The position numbers and the translations under genes were made by a program. This document shows, one piece after another, positions 37,043-44,936 of a stretch of DNA of 64,000 bases. The stretch lies in NCBI GenBank assembly GCA_019359675.1, contig JAHHGX010000076.1:62001-126000 (forward strand), in the 5' to 3' direction. The DNA is from Calothrix sp. FI2-JRJ7 (GTDB lineage Bacteria; Cyanobacteriota; Cyanobacteriia; Cyanobacteriales; Nostocaceae). The stretch's first letter is position 1; the number at the start of each line of letters is the position of its first letter. The notes beneath the pieces were generated by a model. That model saw only the letters and a list, made by a program, of their open reading frames with translations. It was not told the origin of the DNA and ran no database searches.

Positions 37043-37447
37043 TTAATGGCCATACCCATTATTGTGGTACCCATTATTTTGATACCCATTATTGTGGTGC
37101 CCATTATTGTGGTACCCGTTGTTGTGGTACCCATTATTGTGGGAACCATGACCGTACTTTTTGTGACCACTATTACGGTAGTAATTGGTTTGATGGTAGC
37201 CACTGTGGCGAGGACGGTAGTAATTTTGCTGCTGATATCCGCCATATGACTGACGTTTGTAACGAGGTTTGCAATTAGATTGGTAGTTATAGTTGTTGGC
37301 GTAATATTGAGGCGCCGAATCTTCTAGACTTTGTGCGACTTCTGATTGTGCGTTACTTTGAGGAGTTACTGCTGCTTGTGCAGAAACTGTGCTAATCCCT
37401 AAATAAGCGGGCAACATGAGGGCGCCAACTGCTAATTTCCAAAGCAT
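37043..37447 (-). CDS. Secreted His/Asn/Gly/Tyr-repeat protein
   Basis: The 134-residue protein starts at an ATG preceded by CAGGAG and has a signal peptide ending at about STVSAQA. The mature part is Tyr/Asn/Gln rich, then ends in seven or so pentads of the type GYHNN from about residue 100. The underlying DNA is a 15-bp tandem repeat (CCATTATTGTGGTAC type). A role in metal binding or as an extracellular matrix or adhesive protein would fit, but is inference only. Confidence 0.7.
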   Translation of the reverse strand: MLWKLAVGALMLPAYLGISTVSAQAAVTPQSNAQSEVAQSLEDSAPQYYANNYNYQSNCKPRYKRQSYGGYQQQNYYRPRHSGYHQTNYYRNSGHKKYGHGSHNNGYHNNGYHNNGHHNNGYQNNGYHNNGYGH

Positions 37448-38057
37448 TATGTTTTACTCCTGATAATGTTTAACGTTTGAATGCAAGAGATATAATTGTC
37501 TGTAGCGTGCTACTTGCTTTTATGCTCAAACTGTGGACGTTTTAGATTTATATACAGCATTTGACTGCTGCAAATGATTTTCGCCAATTAATAAAAATCT
37601 TGAACCTAAAGTCCTTCGTTAATTTCTGTGCCATTGGTAGAAGCTTTAAGAAATAGTTATCACAATACTCATAGTCGATATGGTTACTCGTGAGCGCAAG
37701 TGTACTTTTCACGATATTTTTATTTTTTATTTAGAAATAGAAGCCGGGTTTTTACAATAAACCCGGTTTTTTTGATAGTATCTATGCCCAATTGTTAAAT
37801 TTTAATAAAATTTGTAGGTAAGCGTGTGTAGCTTTATGAGCCGCATAGTGCAGAAGCTAGACAGTAGGGCTGCGAATTTGTAAAAGGAATAGCAGAATAT
37901 ACTGCATGAGACAGAATATAAAATAACCAAACTCACTACCCGTAGACAGAGTAAAAATAAAACGTTGCCAGACAAGATAAAACATAAATATGACGTACCT
38001 ATGTCAGTAAATCATTAAATCATTAAATTTTCATAAAAATAAAGCAACGTAATAATA
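37448..38057. other. 610-bp gene-free stretch
   Basis: I see no credible gene or RNA here. It contains the upstream region of the His/Asn repeat gene and a CCGGGTTT...AAACCCGG hairpin at 37742-37773 followed by T residues, plus AT-rich sequence before 38058. Confidence 0.5.
37742..37773. repeat. AGCCGGGTTT/AAACCCGGTTT hairpin with T tract
   Basis: The stem CCGGGTTT/AAACCCGG is followed by a run of T. It is a member of the AAACCCGGTTT family and could act as a terminator on the + strand. Confidence 0.65.
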
Positions 38058-38669
38058 ATGACCTTTTTTAATTATTCAGTACCACCGTTACGCCGTAAAC
38101 AAGCCACTCTAGACATACATGATATGGAGGGACTTTGGCTTGTAAATTGGCAAATTGGCTCTTTTAGACTTTATTCTAATTTTTATACCCGCATTGACCA
38201 AGCATTTTTGGTGTGGAGCTTACTGCTTATCCCAATGTTTATAACAGCCCAGTTTCTACCAGTCGATTGGAGTCTACAAGCAACATTATGGTCGATTCTT
38301 AGCTTTATTGGCACTATTGTAATGATGAGTTGGTCGCATTACTGGGTAAAGCGCAGACAAGTGGAATGGTTGCTGTACTTGTGGGCAGCATTAATGCTAG
38401 TAGGAATTATTCTAACTGATTTAGGTATTTCTTTTGGTTGGGGAGAAATACTGCTGAATTTATGTCCGTTGTGGTTAGGACTTAGCGCTACTGGATATTT
38501 ATGTACTGGTTTAGCTGTACGTTCTCGCACGCTTTTAATAACAGGTGCCGTACATTTACTAGGTATATATATACTAAGATTTATTGGGGAATGGCAATTT
38601 TTAGCAACAGGTGCTTTGATGGCATTTTGCTTACTATTACTAGCAGAATTTGAATGGGACCATTTGTAA
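38058..38669 (+). CDS. Conserved hypothetical membrane protein
   Basis: The 203-residue protein has a ~45-residue soluble N-terminus and five TM helices (about 50-70, 77-97, 105-122, 135-155, 160-198). There are no catalytic motifs, and I do not recognise a named family, although similar proteins occur across cyanobacteria. A GAAACCGGGTTT-type hairpin begins at its stop codon and probably ends transcription. Confidence 0.65.
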   Translation: MTFFNYSVPPLRRKQATLDIHDMEGLWLVNWQIGSFRLYSNFYTRIDQAFLVWSLLLIPMFITAQFLPVDWSLQATLWSILSFIGTIVMMSWSHYWVKRRQVEWLLYLWAALMLVGIILTDLGISFGWGEILLNLCPLWLGLSATGYLCTGLAVRSRTLLITGAVHLLGIYILRFIGEWQFLATGALMAFCLLLLAEFEWDHL

Positions 38670-38702
38670 AAAACCCGGTTTCTTGGAGGAACCGGGTTTC
38701 TA
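38670..38702. repeat. AAACCCGGTTTC/GAACCGGGTTTCT hairpin at gene end
   Basis: An 11-12 bp stem with a short TTGGAGG loop directly follows the stop of the membrane protein gene and precedes the convergent small gene. It may terminate both. Confidence 0.75.
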
Positions 38703-38704
38703 AA

Positions 38705-38854
38705 TTACAACTTGTCAACGTGACCTTTAAACGGTTCACCATGAAAAGGCTGTATACCAATATTGGGATAAGAATCGTGCGTAGGAGCAAAAATTTCCAT
38801 CGCAGCTTCGCTAATATACTGGGTGACGACTGCTACAATCTTTGAGATAGACAT
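38705..38854 (-). CDS. Small conserved-looking protein (49 aa)
   Basis: On the reverse strand, ATG 38854 to TAA 38705 encodes 49 residues starting MSISKIVAVVTQYISEAAME, then IFAPTHDSYPNIGIQPFHG and EPFKGHVDKL. The proline/aspartate-rich middle and balanced composition look like a genuine small cyanobacterial protein and not a shadow. It ends exactly at the shared hairpin, which supports a real transcript end. Function unknown. Confidence 0.55.
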   Translation of the reverse strand: MSISKIVAVVTQYISEAAMEIFAPTHDSYPNIGIQPFHGEPFKGHVDKL

Positions 38855-39029
38855 AACACTATACCCCTTGTGTGATTTCTTTAATCACTACTTTTTTGTG
38901 ATATCCATACTCTAGTTCCGATGACATTAGTTGGCTTATATTCGCAACATATTTAAATTAGACGCAATATTACTTGAAGTTATTGTGAACTACCACTCTG
39001 GTTTTTTATACTTTTCTTTACATACCTGG

Positions 39030-39107
39030 CAACGGATGTAACGGATGTAACGGATAGGCTATTTATCATGAATAAACCATCCGCTACATCCGTTGATCAT
39101 CCGTTGC
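39030..39107. repeat. CAACGGATGTAACGGATGTAACGG inverted element
   Basis: Tandem (G)TAACGGAT units at 39030-39056 face CATCCGCTACATCCGTTGATCATCCGTTG at 39078-39107. It is the same family as the arms at 35108 and 35235. Confidence 0.7.
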
Positions 39108-39162
39108 AAATAAATTCAGGTATAACCATTACAAAATGTTAAATATTCTATAAATTTAGTAT

Positions 39163-39181
39163 TATATTTACCGTAAATATA
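39163..39181. promoter_or_regulatory. Candidate operator upstream of the NAD operon
   Basis: TATATTTAC-C-GTAAATATA is a perfect 9-bp inverted repeat flanked by further TAGTAT/ATACTA symmetry, 105 bp before pncB. Since the operon encodes an NrtR-type regulator, this is a reasonable autoregulatory site, but no experiment or motif match is available. Confidence 0.4.
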
Positions 39182-39285
39182 CTATTTAAGCGAGATTGGG
39201 TACTTTCTAGCTTTTGTCACTTGACATTATTTTTGGTGAAACCTACCATAATTAGTATAAGCATTCTTCGGAGGCGCCTTTGACA

Positions 39286-40689
39286 ATGACCATTTATTCG
39301 GGGTTGGGCTATCTGGAAAGAGACATGCAGCAATCATCGCTGTTTGTGAGTGAGGATGATTGCAGTTTGCTGACAGACCTTTACCAGTTAACAATGTCAG
39401 CTTGTTATGTAGGTGAAGGGGTTGAAAACAAACGAGCGAGTTTTGAGCTATTTGTGCGTCGTTTACCATCGGGGTTTGGTTATTTGATTGCAATGGGTTT
39501 GGCGCAAGCGTTAGAGTATTTGGAGAAATTGCGGTTTAATCAGACGCAAATAGAAGCTTTGAAGCGAACTTCTATTTTTGATAACGCACCAGAAAGGTTT
39601 TGGAAACTACTAGAAAACGCTCGGTTTACAGGTGATGTTTGGGCGGTTCCAGAAGGTACTGCTGTCTTTGAGAATGAACCATTTTTACGGGTTGAGGCGC
39701 CTCTATGGCAAGCGCAGTTAGTAGAGACGTATTTATTGAATACAATTAATTATCAAACTTTGATTGCAACACGTGCAGCACGTATTCGTGATGTGGCAGG
39801 TGAAAATGCGACGCTGTTGGAGTTTGGGACGCGACGTGCCTTCAGTCCTCAAGGCGCCGTGTGGGCGGCACGTGCAGCTTTAGCGGCAGGTTTAGATGCT
39901 ACGTCAAATGTGTTCGCTGCGTTACAGTTAGGTACGCAACCGAGTGGTACGATGGCTCATGCGTTAGTTATGGCACTTTCAGCACTCGATGGTAGTGAAG
40001 ACCAGGCGTTTACGGCATTCCATCGTTATTTTCCTGGTGCGGCATTATTGATTGATACCTATGATACGGTAGCGGCGGCTAAAAAGTTGGGTGAAAAATT
40101 AAACTCTGGAGAAATAGAGTTGGCTGGGGTTAGGCTTGATTCTGGAGATTTAGTAAATTTGTCAAATCAAGTACGTTCTCACTTACCAAATGTACCAATT
40201 TTTGCCAGTGGAGATTTGGATGAGTGGGAAATTAGTCGTTTGAAAAAATCAGGTGCCCAAATTGACGGTTATGGTTTAGGTACAAAACTGGTAACGGGTT
40301 CTCCTGTGAATGGAGTTTATAAATTAGTAGATATAGATAGTATACCTGTAATGAAGCAGTCGAGCGGTAAAACAACATACCCAGGACGAAAACAAATCTT
40401 TCGACGTTATGTAAAGAATGACAATGGTATTAAACTAGAAAACGACCGTTTAGGGTTAATGACAGAAGAACCATTGGAAGGAGAAGAAGCTTTATTACAA
40501 GTATTTATTAAAGAAGGTATACGTGTAAAAGATCAAGAAGATTTAGCTACTATCAAAAAACGTACTCAAGCGCAAGTAGCAAGCTTACCTGAGCAAATAA
40601 GACAAATAGAAAATAGCCACGCACCCAAAATTGTAATATCACAAGATTTAGAGCAACTGACTCAAATAACCCAAAAAAATCAGAACTAA
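39286..40689 (+). CDS. pncB: Nicotinate phosphoribosyltransferase
   Basis: From ATG 39286 the protein has 467 residues. It shows the type II NAPRTase pattern: LLTDLYQLTMSACYV near the start, LEFGTRRAFSPQG with the functional His replaced by Phe-Ser as in many members, ALDGSEDQAF, VRLDSGDL and YGLGTKLVTG. It makes nicotinate mononucleotide from nicotinate and PRPP. First gene of a four-gene NAD operon; nadD follows 3 bp later. An alternative start is the Met 13 codons on, before QQSSLFVSE. Confidence 0.93.
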   Translation: MTIYSGLGYLERDMQQSSLFVSEDDCSLLTDLYQLTMSACYVGEGVENKRASFELFVRRLPSGFGYLIAMGLAQALEYLEKLRFNQTQIEALKRTSIFDNAPERFWKLLENARFTGDVWAVPEGTAVFENEPFLRVEAPLWQAQLVETYLLNTINYQTLIATRAARIRDVAGENATLLEFGTRRAFSPQGAVWAARAALAAGLDATSNVFAALQLGTQPSGTMAHALVMALSALDGSEDQAFTAFHRYFPGAALLIDTYDTVAAAKKLGEKLNSGEIELAGVRLDSGDLVNLSNQVRSHLPNVPIFASGDLDEWEISRLKKSGAQIDGYGLGTKLVTGSPVNGVYKLVDIDSIPVMKQSSGKTTYPGRKQIFRRYVKNDNGIKLENDRLGLMTEEPLEGEEALLQVFIKEGIRVKDQEDLATIKKRTQAQVASLPEQIRQIENSHAPKIVISQDLEQLTQITQKNQN

Positions 40690-40692
40690 CTT

Positions 40693-41289
40693 ATGCAAAT
40701 AGCATTATTTGGAACAAGTGCCGACCCGCCAACTGCTGGACATGAAAAAGTATTAAAATGGTTATCAGAGTGTTTTGATTTAGTTGCGGTATGGGCGGCA
40801 GAAAATCCTTTTAAGTCACATAAAGTATCATTAGAGCATCGCGTCATAATGTTACAAATGCTTATTGATGGTATAGAGTCACACCCTAGTAATATACATT
40901 TACAACAAGACCTCAGCAGTTTACGAACTTTAGAAACGTTAGATAAAGCCAAGCAAAAATGGCAGGATGCAGAGTATACTCTAGTAGTTGGTTCAGATTT
41001 GCTTACTCAGCTACCACGCTGGTATCGAATTGAAGATTTATTGCAACAGGTAAAACTTTTGGTAGTACCGCGTCCAGGATATGCAATAAATGAAACTAGT
41101 ATGCTTCGAGTAAAGCAACTTGGCGCCAAAATAACAATTGCGCCAATAACTGGTTTAGATGTTTCCTCTACATCGTACCGGGAACACGGCAACTCTGATG
41201 CTTTAATACCATCTGTAATAGACTATATCAATCAACAGCATTTGTACAAATGCCAGGACGTAACTCAAAATTGCCTGAACGTTCGCTAA
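40693..41289 (+). CDS. nadD: Nicotinate-nucleotide adenylyltransferase
   Basis: The 198-residue protein has the nucleotidyltransferase motif ALFGTSADPPTAGHEKVL and the second signature DVSSTSYRE (ISSTxxR type). It converts nicotinate mononucleotide and ATP to deamido-NAD. It starts 3 bp after pncB and overlaps the next gene by 40 bp. Confidence 0.93.
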   Translation: MQIALFGTSADPPTAGHEKVLKWLSECFDLVAVWAAENPFKSHKVSLEHRVIMLQMLIDGIESHPSNIHLQQDLSSLRTLETLDKAKQKWQDAEYTLVVGSDLLTQLPRWYRIEDLLQQVKLLVVPRPGYAINETSMLRVKQLGAKITIAPITGLDVSSTSYREHGNSDALIPSVIDYINQQHLYKCQDVTQNCLNVR

Positions 41290-41996
41290 ATCAACAATCT
41301 TTGGCAGATTTCAAAGTTGGCGTTGATAATGTGATATTTTCAGTAGACACTGCCCAAAATCGGCTATTAGTTCTGTTAGTAATGCGGCAGCAGCAGCCGT
41401 TTATCAATTCTTGGAGTCTTCCTGGTACCCTAGTACGACAAGGAGAGTCTTTAGAAGATGCTGCGTACCGAATTATGTCGGAAAAAATTCGCGTGAATAA
41501 TCTTTACTTAGAGCAGTTATATACATTTGGTGGTCCAAAGCGTGACCCAAGAGAGGATTGTGATAGTTATGGGGTTAGATATTTATCGGTTAGTTATTTT
41601 GCTTTGGTGAGATTTGAAGAAGCGGAATTAATTGCTGATCGAGTGACTGGTATTGCTTGGTACCCTGTTAAGGATGTTCCACAATTGGCATTTGACCATA
41701 ACGAAATTTTGACATATGGACATCGGCGCCTGAAAAACAAGTTGGAATATAGCCCTGTTGCTTTTGATGTGTTGCCTGAGATGTTTACCCTTAATGATTT
41801 GTATCAGCTTTATACAACAGTTTTGGGTGAGAATTTTTCTGATTATTCTAATTTCCGTGCCCGACTTTTGAAGTTAGGGTTTTTGTCTGATACGGGTGTT
41901 AAGGTTTCTAGAGGGGCTGGGCGCCCTGCTTCATTATATCGGTTTGATGCTGATGCTTTTGCGCCTTTTAAAAATAAACCTTTGGTTTTTATATAA
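41250..41996 (+). CDS. nrtR: NrtR-type regulator (degenerate Nudix domain plus winged helix)
   Basis: The 248 residues contain a Nudix fold (DFKVGVDNVIFSVD, SWSLPGTLVRQGESLEDAA) whose catalytic box is degenerate: RIMSEK stands where REUxEE is needed, so hydrolysis is unlikely. The C-terminal ~90 residues (FTLNDLYQLYTTVLG, FRARLLKLGFL, GRPASLYRF) form a winged helix. NrtR repressors of NAD metabolism have this layout and sense ADP-ribose. Its place inside a pncB-nadD-nadE operon supports local control. The start overlaps nadD by 40 bp. Confidence 0.85.
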   Translation: MPGRNSKLPERSLNQQSLADFKVGVDNVIFSVDTAQNRLLVLLVMRQQQPFINSWSLPGTLVRQGESLEDAAYRIMSEKIRVNNLYLEQLYTFGGPKRDPREDCDSYGVRYLSVSYFALVRFEEAELIADRVTGIAWYPVKDVPQLAFDHNEILTYGHRRLKNKLEYSPVAFDVLPEMFTLNDLYQLYTTVLGENFSDYSNFRARLLKLGFLSDTGVKVSRGAGRPASLYRFDADAFAPFKNKPLVFI

Positions 41997-42037
41997 AAAT
42001 ATTCGTCGTACTAAGCACTAAAGTGGTTCATAAAATT

Positions 42038-43735
42038 ATGAAAATTGCAATCGCACAACTTAATCCTATTATTGGTGATTTACCTGGTAATGCTGCAAAA
42101 ATTCTTGAGGCTGCACGAAAAGCTTCAACAGATGGCGCCCGTTTATTGTTAACTCCGGAACTGTCGCTGTGCGGGTATCCACCTAGAGATTTGTTATTGA
42201 ATCCTAGTTTTGTTGAGGCGATGGATACTACTTTGCAGCAATTAGCAAGAGATATTCCAGAAAATTTAGCTGTGTTGGTTGGCACTGTTGAAGCAAATAC
42301 AAAGGCACTTGATAACGGTGGTAAAGGCTTATTTAATAGCATGGCACTGCTTGACGAAGGCAGTATTAAACAAATTTTTCATAAGCGTCTTTTACCAACG
42401 TATGACGTTTTTGATGAACATCGCTATTTTGAACCAGGGTTACAAGCTAATCACTTTACCTTAGATGACATTAATATTGGTGTTACCATCTGTGAGGATT
42501 TATGGAATGATGAAGAATATTGGGGTAAACGTAGTTATGCCATCAACCCAATTGCAGATTTAGCGATTCTAGGTGTAGATTTTATCATCAATTTATCTGC
42601 TTCACCCTACAGCGTTAGCAAGCAAAAGTTACGCGAAGCAATGCTACGATACAGCGCGTCTCGATATAAGCATCCAATAATATATGTTAATCAGGTTGGT
42701 GGTAATGATGATTTGTTATTTGATGGCAACAGCTTTGCACTCAACCGTGAGGGGGAGATTGTTTGTCGGGCAGCAGGTTTTGATATAGATTTAGCATATA
42801 TTGAATTTGATAGTAACTGTTCAGGGGGGCGCCACGACTTACTACCAAGTTCGATTATTTCAGCATGTGAAAGCGAAGACGAAGAAATTTGGCGTGCTTT
42901 AGTGTTAGGAGTTCGTGACTATGCCCAAAAATGCCGCTTTTCTAAAGCTATTTTAGGTTTAAGCGGTGGTATAGACTCTGCGCTTGTTGCCGCTATTGCT
43001 GCTGCTGCCCTTGGTAAAGAAAATATCCTCGGTATTTTAATGCCATCACCCTATAGTTCTGACCATTCAATTAGTGATGCCTTAGCACTAGGTGACAACC
43101 TTGGTATAAAAACACAAACTATTCCTATCGGTAATTTGATGCAAGGGTTTGACGATGCTTTAGTTGGTTTATTCGCAGGTACAGAATTTGGGCTAGCTGA
43201 AGAAAATATTCAATCCCGAATTCGCGGTAATTTACTAATGGCAGTGGCAAATAAATTTGGTTATTTACTGCTTTCAACTGGTAATAAATCAGAAATGGCT
43301 GTAGGTTACTGTACTTTATACGGTGACATGAATGGAGGACTCGCAGTTATTGCCGATGTTCCAAAAACACGAGTTTATTCGTTATGTAACTGGTTAAATT
43401 CTAATTCCGAAATAATCCCCAATAATATATTAGTCAAAGCACCAAGTGCAGAATTAAAACCCGGACAACTAGACCAAGACTCATTACCAGAATACGAAAT
43501 CTTGGACGATATCTTACAAAAACTCATACACGAACATCAATCTGCTGCTCAAATAGTAGCTGCTGGACATGACGCTGCCACAGTAAACCGAGTCATTCAA
43601 ATGGTAGCACGCGCCGAATTTAAACGAAGACAGGCGCCTCCTGGCATCAAAATAACAGACCGAGCGTTCGGTACAGGATGGCGAATGCCTATTGCTAGTA
43701 ACTGGTTAGCTGTAAAAGGCACCTATCAATTGTAG
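42038..43735 (+). CDS. nadE: Glutamine-dependent NAD synthetase
   Basis: From ATG 42038 the 565-residue protein joins an N-terminal nitrilase-type glutaminase (Glu of LTPELSLCGYPPRD, Lys of FHKRLLPTYDVFDE, Cys of GVTICEDLW) to an NAD synthetase domain with the P-loop LGLSGGIDSAL and STGNKSEMAVGY. It amidates deamido-NAD with ammonia channelled from glutamine and completes the pathway encoded by pncB and nadD upstream. The upstream GTG at 42023 is an alternative start. Confidence 0.96.
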   Translation: MKIAIAQLNPIIGDLPGNAAKILEAARKASTDGARLLLTPELSLCGYPPRDLLLNPSFVEAMDTTLQQLARDIPENLAVLVGTVEANTKALDNGGKGLFNSMALLDEGSIKQIFHKRLLPTYDVFDEHRYFEPGLQANHFTLDDINIGVTICEDLWNDEEYWGKRSYAINPIADLAILGVDFIINLSASPYSVSKQKLREAMLRYSASRYKHPIIYVNQVGGNDDLLFDGNSFALNREGEIVCRAAGFDIDLAYIEFDSNCSGGRHDLLPSSIISACESEDEEIWRALVLGVRDYAQKCRFSKAILGLSGGIDSALVAAIAAAALGKENILGILMPSPYSSDHSISDALALGDNLGIKTQTIPIGNLMQGFDDALVGLFAGTEFGLAEENIQSRIRGNLLMAVANKFGYLLLSTGNKSEMAVGYCTLYGDMNGGLAVIADVPKTRVYSLCNWLNSNSEIIPNNILVKAPSAELKPGQLDQDSLPEYEILDDILQKLIHEHQSAAQIVAAGHDAATVNRVIQMVARAEFKRRQAPPGIKITDRAFGTGWRMPIASNWLAVKGTYQL

Positions 43736-43760
43736 GTTGGGTGGAGGAACGGAACCCAAC
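43736..43760. repeat. GTTGGGT/ACCCAAC hairpin
   Basis: The 7-bp stem with loop GGAGGAACGGA lies next to the nadE stop. The same sequence is at 17191-17214, and a relative with the arms apart is at 17519-17548. It may serve as a transcript end. Confidence 0.6.
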
Positions 43761-43901
43761 ATCTAAAGCATGGAGCATTTGTTAGGTTCCGTATTCGAGA
43801 GTTTTTAAAGCTCGCGCGAATCGTATTGTTCAAGCGCTTCGCGAACCAAATCCGGTACAGTACATTTCCTTTCAGATGCTAATTTTTTAAGGGATAGGTA
43901 T

Positions 43902-44414
43902 TTATTTCAAATCTACCTTCTCATGCTCTCCGACATTGCTAGCAGGTTTTCCCGTAGTAACAGCCTTCACCAAACTAATAGCATTAGCAACAATACTGGA
44001 AGGAGAATCCCAATACTCAGCTTTTTCGACGTTAACTTTTAACAAAGCAATATCTGGTTCATCAAGCTCTTTAGGGAACCATGCTTTAAGCTGAGGTTGC
44101 CATAATTCTTCAAGCTTTTGTCTATCTCTGACAATTTCTGCTGTACCAGTCAGCGAAACGTAACTCTGTTTTTTAGGGTCAGCATAGCTAACGTTTACTT
44201 CATGGCGCTGATTAATTTCCGAGACCTTAAGTGAGCTTGCGTAGGTAAAAAACCATACATCACCATTAAATTCGACTTCTTTGTTGGTTGACATGGGACG
44301 ACTGTGTAATTTGCCTTCGCTGTCAACAGTCGTTAGCATGGCGAAGTCGATATCTTTGATTAATTCTCGAATTTTTTTAATGCTGTCGCCGTTGTTTCCA
44401 TTTGAGTTAGTCAT
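43902..44414 (-). CDS. General stress protein 26-like (PNPOx-fold flavin-binding)
   Basis: The 170-residue protein has the split-barrel pattern of the pyridoxamine-phosphate-oxidase superfamily: DFAMLTTVDSEGKLHSRPMS, GDVWFFTYASSLKVSEI and YVSLTGTAEIV, with AEYWDSPSS near the C-terminus, as in Bacillus GSP26/YdaG proteins. It probably binds FMN or F420 and acts in stress. It is monocistronic. Confidence 0.88.
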   Translation of the reverse strand: MTNSNGNNGDSIKKIRELIKDIDFAMLTTVDSEGKLHSRPMSTNKEVEFNGDVWFFTYASSLKVSEINQRHEVNVSYADPKKQSYVSLTGTAEIVRDRQKLEELWQPQLKAWFPKELDEPDIALLKVNVEKAEYWDSPSSIVANAISLVKAVTTGKPASNVGEHEKVDLK

Positions 44415-44936
44415 GTTTAATCGCTATATATAAACGTCTTGGCTCGAAATCAACATTGATTTATCTGTTACGTTAGCCTTAACGCCTAAGTCATATCTTG
44501 CATCTAAGGTTAGGTATTTTGAAGGCGCCACTCGAATTAAGCACTGAGCAGATGCTGATTTTTATGCCAAATATTGCGACTATAGTGGATTTTGGCGGCA
44601 AACACCACTTAGGGTTTACGGTTGACGCGAATTACTTACAGTATTATTTCTCATACATTAGACGAAGTGAAATAAAACAAATTGTGAGTTTGAAAGCTGC
44701 TGCATGAAGCCAATTGGCTGACCGTCCGTTAAATTGTTCGGGAAACCACCCTTCATGGACAGGCTACACAGGCTCAGTATATATATCAGCATAGTTATGG
44801 GTTTTCACCCCACGAAAGCCAAATTTTAAGGTTTGAAGTGCTGAACTGGTCGCAACTAGCGACTCAGTTGGTTTAATTTTCTCGTCCTTATTACGTCCAT
44901 TTATTAATTTGTAGTTACACGGAGCCAGCACCTACA
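44415..44936. promoter_or_regulatory. Upstream region of dnaK
   Basis: This 522-bp gap holds the dnaK 5' region. An open frame at 44498-44707 has no family likeness and is not called. I find no CIRCE element. An imperfect hairpin (AACTGGTCGC/GCGACTCAGTT) lies at 44843-44869, about 70 bp before dnaK. Confidence 0.45.

Noticed and set aside
37046-37249. Forward frame rich in Ile/Val/Pro over the His/Asn repeat gene
   Set aside because: It is the antisense reading of the 15-bp repeat. The reverse-strand gene has a signal peptide and an AGGAG site.
44498-44707. 69-residue frame upstream of dnaK
   Set aside because: No ribosome binding site, no recognisable domain, and it lies inside the dnaK upstream region.
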